NCBI RefSeq assembly: GCF_001294335.1
Contig: NZ_LGKG01000155.1
Span: 1 to 64,000 of the forward strand
Direction of reading: 5' to 3'
Source of the DNA: Streptomyces chattanoogensis
Lineage (GTDB): Bacteria; Actinomycetota; Actinomycetes; Streptomycetales; Streptomycetaceae
Length of the DNA stretch: 64,000 nt
This document shows, piece by piece, positions 50,218 to 59,104 of this stretch; the first letter of the stretch is position 1, and each line of letters starts with the position of its first letter. The position numbers and the translations under genes were made by a program. The notes under the pieces were generated by a model. That model was not told where the DNA came from. It saw nothing but the letters and a program-made list of their open reading frames with translations, and searched no databases.

Positions 50218-50931
50218 ATGTGCGCGGCGAAGCGCATCGAACGCGTCCTCGTCGTCGATGACGACGCGGTGATCCTGCGTTCCCTCGGACGCGGCCTGCG
50301 CCTGAACGGCTTCGCCGTCGCGCTCGCCGAGGACGGCCCGGCCGCGCTGGCCGAACTGGCGGCCACACCTCCCGACGTGATCGTGCTCGACGTCTCCCTG
50401 CCGGGGATCAGCGGCATCGACCTCTGCCGCACGCTGCGTGCCGGCGGGGACGAGGTGCCGGTGCTGATGCTGTCCGCACTGGACGAGTTGGACGACCGGG
50501 TCGCGGGCCTGCAGGCCGGGGCCGACGACTACCTCGTCAAACCGTTCGCACTCAAGGAGCTGGTGCTCCGGTTGCAGGCCCTGCTGCGCCGCCGCCCGCC
50601 CGGCGCGACGGACGCGGTACGGGTCGGTGACCTGGTCGTGGACGCCGCCGCACGGGAGGTGACGTACGGGGGCGCGGAGGTGCGGCTCACCCGGCGCGAG
50701 TTCGAGCTGCTGGAGGTACTCGTCCGCAACGCGGGGGTCGTCCTCACCCGCGACCAGCTCCTCGATCGTGTGTGGGGCTACGACTTCGAGGTGCGCACCG
50801 ACGCCGTCGACACCTTCGTCAGCTACCTCCGGCGAAAGCTGGAAGCCGGGGGCCGGCCGCGGATCGTGCACACCGTCCGCGGGGTGGGCTTCGTGCTGCG
50901 GGCGGCGTGCGGACCGGAGGCCGCTCGATGA
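50218..50931 (+). CDS. OmpR-family response regulator
   Basis: A 237-residue two-component regulator: receiver domain with VLVVDDD, phosphoacceptor Asp in VIVLDVSLPG and the conserved Lys in LVKPF, followed by a winged-helix OmpR output domain (LTRREFELLEVL, VHTVRGVGFVL). ATG 50218 has GGAG about seven bases upstream. Its stop overlaps the start of the histidine kinase (ATGA), so they form a co-translated pair. Targets are unknown. Confidence 0.95.
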   Translation: MCAAKRIERVLVVDDDAVILRSLGRGLRLNGFAVALAEDGPAALAELAATPPDVIVLDVSLPGISGIDLCRTLRAGGDEVPVLMLSALDELDDRVAGLQAGADDYLVKPFALKELVLRLQALLRRRPPGATDAVRVGDLVVDAAAREVTYGGAEVRLTRREFELLEVLVRNAGVVLTRDQLLDRVWGYDFEVRTDAVDTFVSYLRRKLEAGGRPRIVHTVRGVGFVLRAACGPEAAR

Positions 50932-52490
50932 GGCTCTCGACGCGGATCGCCCTGGCGATGGGCGTCGCGGTTCCCCTGCTGGTCCTGGGCTCGGGGGCGC
51001 TGTTGCTGCGGCTGGTCACCCATGATGTGCACGCAGAACAGGACGCCCGTCTGCGGGAGCGGGCCACGGTACTGCTGCCGCTGGCCCGCGGTCTGCTGCG
51101 GACCGAGGGCAGCGGGCGGCCCAGGAAGGCGGCCAACCAGGAGCGGCGGCTGCTCGATGCGGGCCTCGACGTCGGAGTACGGCTCACCGCGGCCGCCAAC
51201 GGGCCCGCAGCCACGGACCGGCAGGCTGCTACTGGCGGGCAGGCGCCGGGCCGGGTGGTCGCCCAGGCCGGTCCGCAGCCCGCCGACGCGGTGCCGCTGC
51301 CTCCCGCGGCGCTCGAACCGGTGACGGTACGGTCCCGGGGGCACTCCTGGCGGGCACTGTCGGTACAGGTCGGCGGCGCGAACGTACAGGCCGGACGGCA
51401 CGGCACGCTGTGGGTGTTCTCCCCCGGATCGGCCGGAAGCGCCGAGATCGACACCGTACAGAAGCGCATTTTCCTGGTCGCGTTGATCGCCGCGCCCCTG
51501 GCCGGGCTGGTCTCCCTCGCCATCGCCGAACGCGCCACGCTGCCGCTGCGGCGGCTTCAGCGTCAGGCCGGCGGCCTGGACCCCGGTACCAGTACGGCCC
51601 GTCTGGAGCACACCCGGTCGCGGATCACCGAAGTCGACGACCTGGCCGGCACCCTGCAGACCGTCCTGGCCCGCTACGACGAGCAGGCGACGCGGACCCA
51701 GGAGGCGCTGGCCACCGCCCGCGCCTTCTCCGCCACGGCCTCCCACGAGCTGCGTACGCCGCTGATGGGCATGCAGACCAACCTGGACGTCCTCACCGAC
51801 CACCCGGATCTCGACCCGGCCGACCGCGCCGAGATCCTGGAGGACCTGCACTCCGGGCATCAGCGGCTGATGGGCCTGCTGGTCGCGCTCCGGGCACTGG
51901 CCCGGGGAGACCTGGTGGAAGCCGACGCATTCACCCTCGTGGACCTCTCCGAACTCGTCGCGGCGGCGGTGGCCGATCTGGCACGGCACCACCCCGAAGC
52001 GGTGCTGACCACCCACGTCGCCCCCGGAATGCGGCTGAACGCCTGGGAGCCGGGGCTGCGGATGGCGGTCGACAACCTGCTCCGCAACGCGGTGGCCCAC
52101 GGCAGCCGGCCGGGCGCACCGGCGCGGGTCCACGTGACGCTGCGGCCGGGCGACCGGACGGCGGACCCGGTGGCCGTGCTCACCGTGGACGACGACGGTC
52201 CGGGCATCGCGCCCGGCGAGCGGGCACAGGTCTTCCAGCGGTTCCGTCGGCGCCCGGACAGCCCGGGTTCGGGACTGGGGCTGACCCTGGTGGCCCAGCA
52301 GACCGCCCTGCACCGCGGCACGGTGGAGATCACGGAACGTCCGCAGGGGCCCGGCGCCCGTGTCGAGGTGCGGCTGCCCCGGGCCGGTGACACGGTCAGC
52401 GACACCCGAACCCTCGAACTCCCCCTGCACCGCGACTGGTTGAGTGCGTTCCCGGCGCACGGGCTCCCCCGGCACCCGGCCGAGGACTGA
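50928..52490 (+). CDS. sensor histidine kinase
   Basis: A 520-residue membrane kinase with two transmembrane helices (about residues 7-29 and 183-203) around a sensor domain of about 150 residues. A HAMP-like linker follows, then the phosphorylated His in ATASHELRTPL, the N box DNLLRNAVAHG, and G boxes DDDGPGI and GSGLGL. It starts four bases inside the response regulator gene. The ligand is unknown. Confidence 0.95.
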   Translation: MRLSTRIALAMGVAVPLLVLGSGALLLRLVTHDVHAEQDARLRERATVLLPLARGLLRTEGSGRPRKAANQERRLLDAGLDVGVRLTAAANGPAATDRQAATGGQAPGRVVAQAGPQPADAVPLPPAALEPVTVRSRGHSWRALSVQVGGANVQAGRHGTLWVFSPGSAGSAEIDTVQKRIFLVALIAAPLAGLVSLAIAERATLPLRRLQRQAGGLDPGTSTARLEHTRSRITEVDDLAGTLQTVLARYDEQATRTQEALATARAFSATASHELRTPLMGMQTNLDVLTDHPDLDPADRAEILEDLHSGHQRLMGLLVALRALARGDLVEADAFTLVDLSELVAAAVADLARHHPEAVLTTHVAPGMRLNAWEPGLRMAVDNLLRNAVAHGSRPGAPARVHVTLRPGDRTADPVAVLTVDDDGPGIAPGERAQVFQRFRRRPDSPGSGLGLTLVAQQTALHRGTVEITERPQGPGARVEVRLPRAGDTVSDTRTLELPLHRDWLSAFPAHGLPRHPAED

Positions 52491-52495
52491 GCCGG

Positions 52496-52987
52496 TCACC
52501 TCGACCGGGGCCGGGGCTCCCTGACCACCCGCGCCGTGACGAGGGTGGTGCCCGCCGAGCACGTCACCGAGCGGAACCGGTCGCCGACCTCGGCCACCCA
52601 GAACGCATCGGCAACCGTGAGCGCCTGGACGCTCAGGCCGTGCCGCCACCCGCGGAAGGTGGCCTCGACGACGTCGGCGCCGGGCGGCAGCTGCCCCCAC
52701 GCCACCGACCAGCGGGTCGCGGAGCGGCCGCTGTGCCGGCCGCCCCGCAGCGGGGAAACGCTGAGCGTGGTCATGACGGACACATCGATCAGCCCGGCCC
52801 CGCTGTGCACCTCCAGGGCGGGTCGGCCCGCGGAGCCCCGCGCGATGCGCAGCAGCCAGCCGCTGCGGGGCAGGCGGAGTTCACCGGGTTCGGTGCGTGT
52901 GAGGGTGGTGAGGGTGGTGAGGGGGGCGAGGGTGGTGAGGCCCGTGACCGGGCGCTCGTCCGGTTTGAGGAAACCACCGCATTCCAC
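52496..52987 (-). CDS. hypothetical protein
   Basis: About 163 residues with no recognised domain, no signal peptide and no membrane helix. It has a Thr/Leu repeat (LTTLAPLTTLTTL) near the N-terminus encoded by a GTGAGGGTG-rich tract. GTG 52987 follows AGGAGG by four bases and is preferred over a TTG at 53005. It converges on the histidine kinase with only five bases between the stops. Confidence 0.6.
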   Translation of the reverse strand: MECGGFLKPDERPVTGLTTLAPLTTLTTLTRTEPGELRLPRSGWLLRIARGSAGRPALEVHSGAGLIDVSVMTTLSVSPLRGGRHSGRSATRWSVAWGQLPPGADVVEATFRGWRHGLSVQALTVADAFWVAEVGDRFRSVTCSAGTTLVTARVVREPRPRSR

Positions 52988-53066
52988 TGTGCCTCCTGGG
53001 GTCAATGCCGCTGTACTCCCGTACCGCTGGACTTGCGTACCGCTGGCGTCCGATACCTCCGGAGCC

Positions 53067-53167
53067 TAGGAGCGTTCCTTGTGGTTTCCCTGTGCCGCTC
53101 CGTTCCCGCGCCGGCCCCGTGCACTGCGGCGCTCCGGCTCACAAGGTCTCCACAAAGAACGCTCCTA
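53067..53167. repeat. 101-base segment bounded by 18-bp inverted repeats
   Basis: TAGGAGCGTTCCTTGTGG at 53067 and its complement CCACAAAGAACGCTCCTA at 53150 match in 17 of 18 positions, around 65 bases of non-coding DNA. The segment occupies most of the gap between two divergent genes. It could be a regulatory hairpin/operator pair or a MITE-like element. No target-site duplication is obvious. Confidence 0.6.
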
Positions 53168-53247
53168 CGTTCTGCGGCAGACGGCCCGTCCGCACCCGGT
53201 GCGGAGGCAGCGGCCGTGTCCAACCGCCCCTGGAAAGGAGCATGACC

Positions 53248-53691
53248 ATGCAGCGTCCCAAAACCACAGTGGCCACAGCCCTCGCCGGACTCGCGCTCAC
53301 CGGTTCCCTGCTGAGCGCGGCGGCGCCCGCGAACGCAGCGGAATCCGCCAGCGGCCCGGCCGCCTCGCACGCCAAGGTCCACCCGGACCGGCAGCGGCAC
53401 ACCGAGGGCAAGGGCATCTGCACCCGGGTGCCCAGGCTGGAGAAGCGCATCGACCGGGCGCTCGCCCGGCTCAACGGCGGTGTGCACACCCGTGGCTCCA
53501 TCGCACGGATGGCGCAGCGGGTGAAGAACGCCCGCGCCAAGAACCACGACGCGGTCGCCACGTTCCTCCAGGACCGGCTCACCCGCCGCAAGCAGCTGAA
53601 GCCGACCCTCACCCGGGAGCGCGTCGACCTCAAGGCCGTCGCGGCCTGGTGCTCGACGAGGGACAACGCCAAGGAAGGCGACGGCTCATGA
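53248..53691 (+). CDS. small secreted protein
   Basis: A 147-residue protein with a Sec signal peptide (ATALAGLALTGSLLSAAAPANAAES, cleavage after ANA likely). The mature part is basic and helical with two Cys residues (GICTRV near the middle and AAWCST near the end). ATG 53248 has AAAGGAG seven bases upstream, better than the ATG at 53242. The stop overlaps the next gene as ATGA. The function is unknown. Confidence 0.8.
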   Translation: MQRPKTTVATALAGLALTGSLLSAAAPANAAESASGPAASHAKVHPDRQRHTEGKGICTRVPRLEKRIDRALARLNGGVHTRGSIARMAQRVKNARAKNHDAVATFLQDRLTRRKQLKPTLTRERVDLKAVAAWCSTRDNAKEGDGS

Positions 53692-53981
53692 AGCGGGCCC
53701 GGCGTACCGCACTGCTGCTGACGGCGGCGGTCGCGGTGCCGGTCCTGGCGGCCACCGGCTGCTCGGGGTCCTCCGGCGGACAGCGGTCGGCCGGGAGCTC
53801 CGCGCCCCACGGAGCCTCCTCACCCCCGGACACCCACTCGTCGTCGTCCTCGTCATCCTCATCGCCCACCTCGTCGCCCGCTTCCTCGTCCGACCGGGAA
53901 GAGCAGATGACGAAGACGGTCGAGGAAGCCGAAAGGGCGGCGGACGCGGCCGACTCCGACGCGGCCGACGACCCGCAGTAA
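53688..53981 (+). CDS. small Ser-rich lipoprotein
   Basis: A 97-residue protein with a lipoprotein signal (LLLTAAVAVPVLAATGC, lipidated Cys 25), a long Ser tract (about residues 50-70) and an acidic helical end. It is translationally coupled to the secreted protein upstream and ends seven bases before the Ser/Thr kinase, so the three genes are probably an envelope-stress or signalling operon. No known family was recognised. Confidence 0.75.
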   Translation: MKRARRTALLLTAAVAVPVLAATGCSGSSGGQRSAGSSAPHGASSPPDTHSSSSSSSSSPTSSPASSSDREEQMTKTVEEAERAADAADSDAADDPQ

Positions 53982-53988
53982 GGAGCCG

Positions 53989-55518
53989 ATGATGGAGGCG
54001 GGGGCATCTACGGGCTTCCTCGCGGGCCCGCACCCCGGCGGGGTACGCCGCCTGGGAAACCGGTACGAGCTGGGCGAGCTACTGGGCCGGGGCGGTACCG
54101 CCGAGGTCCATGCCGCGCATGATCTGCGGCTCGACCGCGGCGTTGCGGTGAAGACCCTGCGGTCCGATCTGGCCGGGGACGCGCCGTCGGCGGCGCGCTT
54201 CCGGCGCGAGGCGCTGTCGGCCGCGTCGCTCAACCACCCCTCGATCGTCGCCGTCTACGACACGGGGGAAGACCTCGTGGGAGGGGTGCACGTTCCCTAC
54301 ATCGTGATGGAGCGTGTCGACGGACCGACTTTTGCGGACCTTCTGCACGGCGGAGGCAGGCTCTCGCCGACGAGGGCCCTGGAGTTGACCACCGGGGTGC
54401 TGGAGGCGCTGGCCTACGCGCATCGCAGCGGCGTCGTCCACAGCGACATCAAACCGGCCAATGTGATGCTCTCCCACGACGGAGTCGTCAAGGTGACGGA
54501 CTTCGGTACCGCGCGACGGGTGGATGTGCAGGGCGCACCCCTGACCCAGCGCACCGCGGTCATCGGTACGCCCAGGTACCTCTCCCCCGAGCAGGCCCAG
54601 GGGAAGGCCGTGGGTGCCCCCGCCGATCTCTATTCCACCGGCTGTCTGTTGTACGAACTGCTGACGGCCCGGCCGCCGTTCCTCGGTGACGGCGTCGTCA
54701 GCCTGATCCTCCAGCACGTGGAGGCCGAACCGCCGCCTCCGTCGTCGCTTGTACGGGGGCTGCCGCCCGGCTGCGACCCTCTGGTCCTGCGGGCCCTGAA
54801 CAAGGCGCCCGGGGACCGTCACCCCGATGCCGAGGAAATGCGCCGCGACATCGAACGGGTCCTGGCCGGCCTTCCCTCCGGCGCCGCGGACCCGTATGCG
54901 GGACCGGGCCGCCCGGCGTCCGTGGCCCTCACCCCCCGCGCGCCGGCCGTCTCTCTGCACACGGAGCCGACGCTGGTGTTCCCCGCTCCGGGGCCGTCCG
55001 CCGTTGCCCCGGAACAGGATGCGGAAGAGCCGGAGGGGCGGGCAGGCGCCGGCCGTCCGGCTCGGCGCCGCATCCGGGGTGCGGTGTACCTGATCGGCGC
55101 GCTGATGGCCGTATCGGCCGGTCTGTACGCCATCGCCGCCCCGGACGCCGCGCGGCCGGCCGCCGGGGAGCCGGACGCCGGGCGTCCCACCGCCCGAGCA
55201 CCGCAACGGCCCGGAAGCACCGCCGTCCAGACAACAACGCGCGTGCCCGACCTCATCGGCAGAACCCTTGCACAGGCGCGCACCCTCGCGGAGAACGCGG
55301 GGCTGCGGCTGGTCCCGTCCGGACGGGCGCGCAAGGGCAGACACTGCCGGGGGCCGGTCGAGGCGGGCACAGTGTGCGATGCCTCGCCGGAACCAGGCAC
55401 CGACGTCGCCCCAGGATCCGAGATCCGGGTCAGGGTCAAGGCCCCTTCAGGCGCGCGTCGACCACTCGCGTTCTCTCCGGCTCGTCACATCAACCACCCC
55501 CGAAACGGACACAGTTGA
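53989..55518 (+). CDS. PknB-type Ser/Thr protein kinase with one PASTA domain
   Basis: A 509-residue kinase: glycine loop GRGGTAEV, Lys in VAVKTL, catalytic loop HSDIKPANVM (Ser where most kinases have Arg, so not RD type), DFG, and the APE-region SPEQ. A membrane helix at about 363-385 is followed by an extracellular part with one PASTA domain (VPDLIGRTLAQARTLAENAGL). PASTA domains bind cell-wall fragments. ATG 53989 has AAGGAG upstream. Confidence 0.93.
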   Translation: MMEAGASTGFLAGPHPGGVRRLGNRYELGELLGRGGTAEVHAAHDLRLDRGVAVKTLRSDLAGDAPSAARFRREALSAASLNHPSIVAVYDTGEDLVGGVHVPYIVMERVDGPTFADLLHGGGRLSPTRALELTTGVLEALAYAHRSGVVHSDIKPANVMLSHDGVVKVTDFGTARRVDVQGAPLTQRTAVIGTPRYLSPEQAQGKAVGAPADLYSTGCLLYELLTARPPFLGDGVVSLILQHVEAEPPPPSSLVRGLPPGCDPLVLRALNKAPGDRHPDAEEMRRDIERVLAGLPSGAADPYAGPGRPASVALTPRAPAVSLHTEPTLVFPAPGPSAVAPEQDAEEPEGRAGAGRPARRRIRGAVYLIGALMAVSAGLYAIAAPDAARPAAGEPDAGRPTARAPQRPGSTAVQTTTRVPDLIGRTLAQARTLAENAGLRLVPSGRARKGRHCRGPVEAGTVCDASPEPGTDVAPGSEIRVRVKAPSGARRPLAFSPARHINHPRNGHS

Positions 55519-55535
55519 TGCCCCATCAGGATCTC

Positions 55536-55570
55536 TGGACCTCCGGACCTCCGGACCTCCGGATCTCCGG
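55536..55570. repeat. 8-bp tandem repeat downstream of the kinase
   Basis: GGACCTCC is repeated three times with a fourth variant (GGATCTCC) between the kinase gene and the convergent gene. No function is evident; it could weakly fold as a terminator. Confidence 0.6.
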
Positions 55571-55596
55571 TTGTTGCCCTCACCCGGCGACCGCCG

Positions 55597-56223
55597 TCAC
55601 TCGGCGCTTCCCGGACGAGGCCACCTGTCCGCCACCCGCAACGTGCCGTTGCGGTATCGGAGGACGGGGGCACCGGTCCGCGGGTCGACGAAGCACTTGG
55701 CCCCCCATGGCTTCGCGCCCAGGTCGATGAGCTCGAACGCCGCCATCCGCGCACAGGGCTCCAGGCCACTGGCCCACCTGGCCGTCTGCTCCTGTCCCGG
55801 GGCGATGGTCTCCCAGCCGCCGAAGGGGAAGTCTCCGCTGCCGACATAGGTACGCACCTCACGGACGCATCTGCGCGCAAGCCGGTCACTGCGGCCCATG
55901 ATCTCCAGCCAGCCGTCCCACCGCATACCGGCATCGACCTCTGGGGGACGGGGTCCCGTCCTGGGCCCACCCGCCCACTCGCGGCGGGCCACCAGTTCCG
56001 TCAGCACGCGATGCGCCGGTGTCCCCTCCTCGTACTCACGCGCAAGGCGCCGCAACGACCGCACCCCGGAGGCCGACACATTGCCCGGACCCCACAGAGT
56101 GCGCCAGTCCGGTCGGCGCACCATCGCATCCGAGCGGCGATTGGGGCGCAGCACGACACGCACGAGCACGACGATGGCCCCGCATACGACCAGAAAACCG
56201 AAACCCAGCAGTACCAGGTCCAC
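55597..56223 (-). CDS. hypothetical membrane-anchored protein
   Basis: About 208 residues with one N-terminal membrane helix (VLLGFGFLVVCGAIVVLVRVVL) and a soluble domain of unknown type. GTG 56223 follows GGGGAG by six bases and is preferred to the ATG at 56241. It is convergent with the PASTA kinase. No domain was recognised. Confidence 0.7.
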   Translation of the reverse strand: MDLVLLGFGFLVVCGAIVVLVRVVLRPNRRSDAMVRRPDWRTLWGPGNVSASGVRSLRRLAREYEEGTPAHRVLTELVARREWAGGPRTGPRPPEVDAGMRWDGWLEIMGRSDRLARRCVREVRTYVGSGDFPFGGWETIAPGQEQTARWASGLEPCARMAAFELIDLGAKPWGAKCFVDPRTGAPVLRYRNGTLRVADRWPRPGSAE

Positions 56224-56558
56224 GCCGGACTCCCCTTTCACCAGCCTCCTCCCAAACGACCGTTACCGCTCCCCCACGGCGATCAGACCGGCCGGAACGA
56301 GTGCCGGCCGGAACGAGTACCGCGAGAACCCACGTAAGCATGTACCGCCCCTGTCCGTCGTGCACTCATCTCTCCACACGGTATGCGGCCCCGCACGAGG
56401 CGCCGGGCGCGGCCCGTCGCCGACTCACCGGGTTATGTCTGGCTGCATGTCGGCGCGTTGACCTGGCATCCGGCGCGTATCTGGCGTGGACTGGTACCGG
56501 AGCCGACCGCAAGCAGCACGCGGGCGGCTGGTCCAGCACGATCGCAGAGAAGGACGTC
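56224..56558. promoter_or_regulatory. 335-base region before the Rho_N-like gene
   Basis: No ORF with support is present. It contains a tandem 16-bp repeat, CCGGCCGGAACGAGT at 56288 and 56304. The region must hold divergent promoters for the membrane protein and the Rho_N-like gene, but no clear hexamers were found. Confidence 0.35.
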
Positions 56559-56885
56559 ATGCCTGCAGGAGCCAGCAAGAAGCGTGAGCGGCAGTACGAG
56601 CACATCAAGCAGAACGCGCTGCAGCACGGCGTCTCCGAGAAACGTGCCGAAGAGATCGCCGCGAGGGTGGTCAACAAAGAGCGCGCCCGCGCCGGCGAGA
56701 CCAGGGCCGGCGGCGAGACCTCCACGAAGGACGCCAAGTCCGCACCGCAGCGGGGCGGCGAACGCTCCGCTCGCGGCCTGCAAGGGCCGACCAAGGAACA
56801 GCTCTACGAAGAAGCCAAGAAGAGGAACATCGAAGGCCGCTCCACCATGAACAAGGATGAGTTGCGCAAGGCCCTGGGCCACTGA
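56559..56885 (+). CDS. small basic protein with C-terminal Rho_N/SAP-like motif
   Basis: A 108-residue, highly charged protein: KKRERQYEHIKQNALQHGVSEKRAEEIAARVVNKERAR at the start, a Gly/Ser-rich middle and KEQLYEEAKKRN..STMNKDELRKAL at the end, which is a helix-extended-loop-helix motif like Rho_N or SAP. Relatives are often labelled plasmid stabilisation protein without proof. ATG 56559 has GAAGGA upstream. It sits ahead of the gas-vesicle operon. Confidence 0.75.
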   Translation: MPAGASKKRERQYEHIKQNALQHGVSEKRAEEIAARVVNKERARAGETRAGGETSTKDAKSAPQRGGERSARGLQGPTKEQLYEEAKKRNIEGRSTMNKDELRKALGH

Positions 56886-57084
56886 GGACGGGAGTATCGG
56901 ACGCGACCGCGCGCCTGTCGGACCCGCGAAGCGGACAGACAGGCGCCGCCCTTCGGCCGCCGACCGCACTCATCCTGATCATCCGACGCCACCATCGCCC
57001 TGGCCCTGGCTCACCCACCGCGACGCCCGGAAAACCCTGGGCAACCCCAGGCAAGCCCTCTCCCTGATCCTTCGCGACGGCCGC

Positions 57085-57156
57085 ATATATCATGGCTGAA
57101 GGCGTCTCTTTCGAGAGACGCGGGCAGCATGTCGTCTCCGATGTCGGAGAGGGAAC
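57085..57156 (+). promoter_or_regulatory. gvp leader: possible -10 box and two hairpins, one over the ribosome site
   Basis: ATATAT at 57085 may be a -10 box. The leader then has GCGTCTCT-TTCG-AGAGACGC (57102-57121), a perfect 8-bp stem with a stable tetraloop. TCTCCG-ATGT-CGGAGA (57135-57150) follows; its right arm covers the GGAG of the gvpO ribosome site. The second hairpin could limit translation initiation of the operon. The 271 bases upstream hold no ORF with support. Confidence 0.45.
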
Positions 57157-57549
57157 ATGGCCGCAGACGAAGAAGACGGGGCAGCACACGTCCAGCGCCC
57201 GTCCAACCGAAAATCCGGCGCCAAGACCGCCAGGAAGTCCCGTGACGGCGGCAGCCGGACGGGCAAGGACGCGCAGCGCCCAGCCCACCGTGCCTCGGCG
57301 GCGCGGATCATGCGGAACGCCGCTGAGCAGCTCCAGGAGCTGCTGGGCCGGGCACCCGAGTCCGTCTCCGCGGTGAAACCGACGGAGGACGGCTGGCAGG
57401 CGGACGTGGAAGTCCTGGAACTGGAGCGCATCCCCGCAACCACCAGTGTGATGGCGAGCTACCGGGTCACGCTGGACGAGGAGGGCGAACTGGTGGCGTA
57501 CGAGCGCACCCGCCGCTACACCCGAGGGCAGATCGACCCCCGCACGTAG
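57157..57549 (+). CDS. gvpO: gas vesicle protein GvpO
   Basis: A 130-residue protein with a basic disordered N-terminus and the GvpO domain ([60 protein letters not shown]). GvpO is needed for gas vesicle formation in actinomycetes and haloarchaea. First gene of the operon; GGAGAGGG precedes the ATG. Confidence 0.92.
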   Translation: MAADEEDGAAHVQRPSNRKSGAKTARKSRDGGSRTGKDAQRPAHRASAARIMRNAAEQLQELLGRAPESVSAVKPTEDGWQADVEVLELERIPATTSVMASYRVTLDEEGELVAYERTRRYTRGQIDPRT

Positions 57550-57634
57550 GGGCCGGAGCCCGCTGCGCGGCGTTCGCAGGGTGACAGACGCGGCCACTCC
57601 ACGAACCGGGGGTGAGCCGGTGAAGGGAGGCACC

Positions 57635-58105
57635 ATGACCGTGGTGCCGCAAGGACAAGAAGCCATTGCCAGGGGCGGCGGGGCCAGCTCCGGGAATCTT
57701 TACGACATCCTGGACCTGATTCTGGACCGTGGTCTGGTCATCGACGTCTTTGCGCGAGTGTCGCTGGTGGGCATCGAGCTGGTGAAGGTGGATGCCCGCG
57801 TCGTCGTGGCGAGCGTGGACACCTATCTGCGCTTCGCAGAGGCCTGCAACCGGCTGGATCTGGAGGCCGGCAACAAGAAGCCGCAAGAGCTGACCGACCT
57901 CGTCGGCGAGGTGACCGAGGGCGGTTCGCACGGCAAGGCCAAGGGCGCGCTGACCGGAGCCGCCGAGGCCGTCACCGACGCGCTCAAGGGAAAACGAGGG
58001 GATGAGGAGGCGGACGAGGAGGCCGAGGAAGAGGCAGAGGAAGAGGAGACCGCCGGACAGCGGAAGCGGCCGGCCCGTCGGGCAGCGCAGCACCGAAAGG
58101 AGTGA
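57635..58105 (+). CDS. gvpA: gas vesicle structural protein GvpA
   Basis: A 156-residue GvpA with the conserved shell-forming core ([44 protein letters not shown]). The C-terminal tail is long, acidic and ends in a basic patch, as in other Streptomyces GvpAs and unlike the 70-residue cyanobacterial form. ATG 57635 follows AGGGAGG; an ATG at 57581 is less likely. Confidence 0.93.
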   Translation: MTVVPQGQEAIARGGGASSGNLYDILDLILDRGLVIDVFARVSLVGIELVKVDARVVVASVDTYLRFAEACNRLDLEAGNKKPQELTDLVGEVTEGGSHGKAKGALTGAAEAVTDALKGKRGDEEADEEAEEEAEEEETAGQRKRPARRAAQHRKE

Positions 58106-58108
58106 GCG

Positions 58109-58822
58109 ATGGCCGTCTACGTCTACTCCATCACCGCCAGCACGCATCCCCGGCGCCTCGACGGCGTGGACGGTGTGGGCGATCCGCCCGCCTCGTTGCG
58201 CACTGTGAAGGCCGGCGAGCTGTCCGCGATCGTCAGCGACGCCCCCGAGGAGCTTCGTGCGAAACGCCGGGATCTCGCGGCCCACCAGGCCGTTCAGGAA
58301 CGGCTGATGGCCGACGGCACCGTGCTGCCACTGCAGTTCGGCTTCACTGCCGACGACGACGATGCCGTGCGCGGGGTGCTGGAGGAGCGCGCGGAGGAGT
58401 TCACCGAACGGCTACAGGCGCTTGCCGACTGCGTCGAATACCACCTGAAGGCCGCCCAGGACGAGGATGCGCTGCTGCGCCAGATCCTCGCGGAGTCCGA
58501 GGAGGCGCGTGGGCTCAATGAGCAGATCACCGGCGGCCGCGGCGGTCCGGACCTGCCGCTCGCCCTCGGTGAGCTGGTCGCTCAGGAAGTGCAGGCCCGC
58601 CAGGACCGGCTCGCCGCCTCGCTGCTCGATGCGCTGCAGGGCCTCGCCCGGGAGGACGTGGTGTCCCAGCCGACCGGCAACGACTTCCTGAATGTGTCCT
58701 TCCTGGTAGAGCACGACCAGGAGGAGAGTTTCCGCACCGCCGAGAAGGACCTCGCCGACAAGCTGGGCGGCGACTTCGACCTGCGGCTGCGCGGCCCGTT
58801 GCCCCCCTACAGCTTCGTCTGA
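58109..58822 (+). CDS. gvpF: gas vesicle protein GvpF/GvpL family
   Basis: A 237-residue GvpL/GvpF-family protein (MAVYVYSITAS at the start, VLPLQFGF, LEERAEEFTERLQAL, LRGPLPPYSFV at the end). These proteins bind GvpA and act in vesicle assembly. It starts three bases after gvpA stops. Confidence 0.92.
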   Translation: MAVYVYSITASTHPRRLDGVDGVGDPPASLRTVKAGELSAIVSDAPEELRAKRRDLAAHQAVQERLMADGTVLPLQFGFTADDDDAVRGVLEERAEEFTERLQALADCVEYHLKAAQDEDALLRQILAESEEARGLNEQITGGRGGPDLPLALGELVAQEVQARQDRLAASLLDALQGLAREDVVSQPTGNDFLNVSFLVEHDQEESFRTAEKDLADKLGGDFDLRLRGPLPPYSFV

Positions 58823-58831
58823 GGAGTCTCC

Positions 58832-59083
58832 ATGGGCCTGCTGACTCATCTCGCCACCCTTCCGCTGGCGCCCGTACGCGGTGTGGCCTGGGTCGTGGAA
58901 CGCGTCGTCGACGCCGCAGAGCGTGAGTACTACGACCCCGCGCCCGTCGAGCGGGAACTCGCCGAACTGGAGCGGAAGCTCCTGGCGGGCGAGATCGACG
59001 AGGAGACGTTCGACCGGCGCGAGGACGAGCTGCTGGACCGGCTGGACGAGATCAGGGCCCACATACGGGGCCCCGGCGTCTGA
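58832..59083 (+). CDS. gvpG: gas vesicle protein GvpG
   Basis: An 83-residue GvpG: GLLTHLATLPLAPVRGVAWVVERV then a charged coiled-coil (VERELAELERKLLAGEIDEETFDRREDELLDRL). Accessory assembly protein; nine bases after gvpF. Confidence 0.92.
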   Translation: MGLLTHLATLPLAPVRGVAWVVERVVDAAEREYYDPAPVERELAELERKLLAGEIDEETFDRREDELLDRLDEIRAHIRGPGV

Positions 59084-59104
59084 CCGCGAAGGGAGGCAAC
59101 AGCC

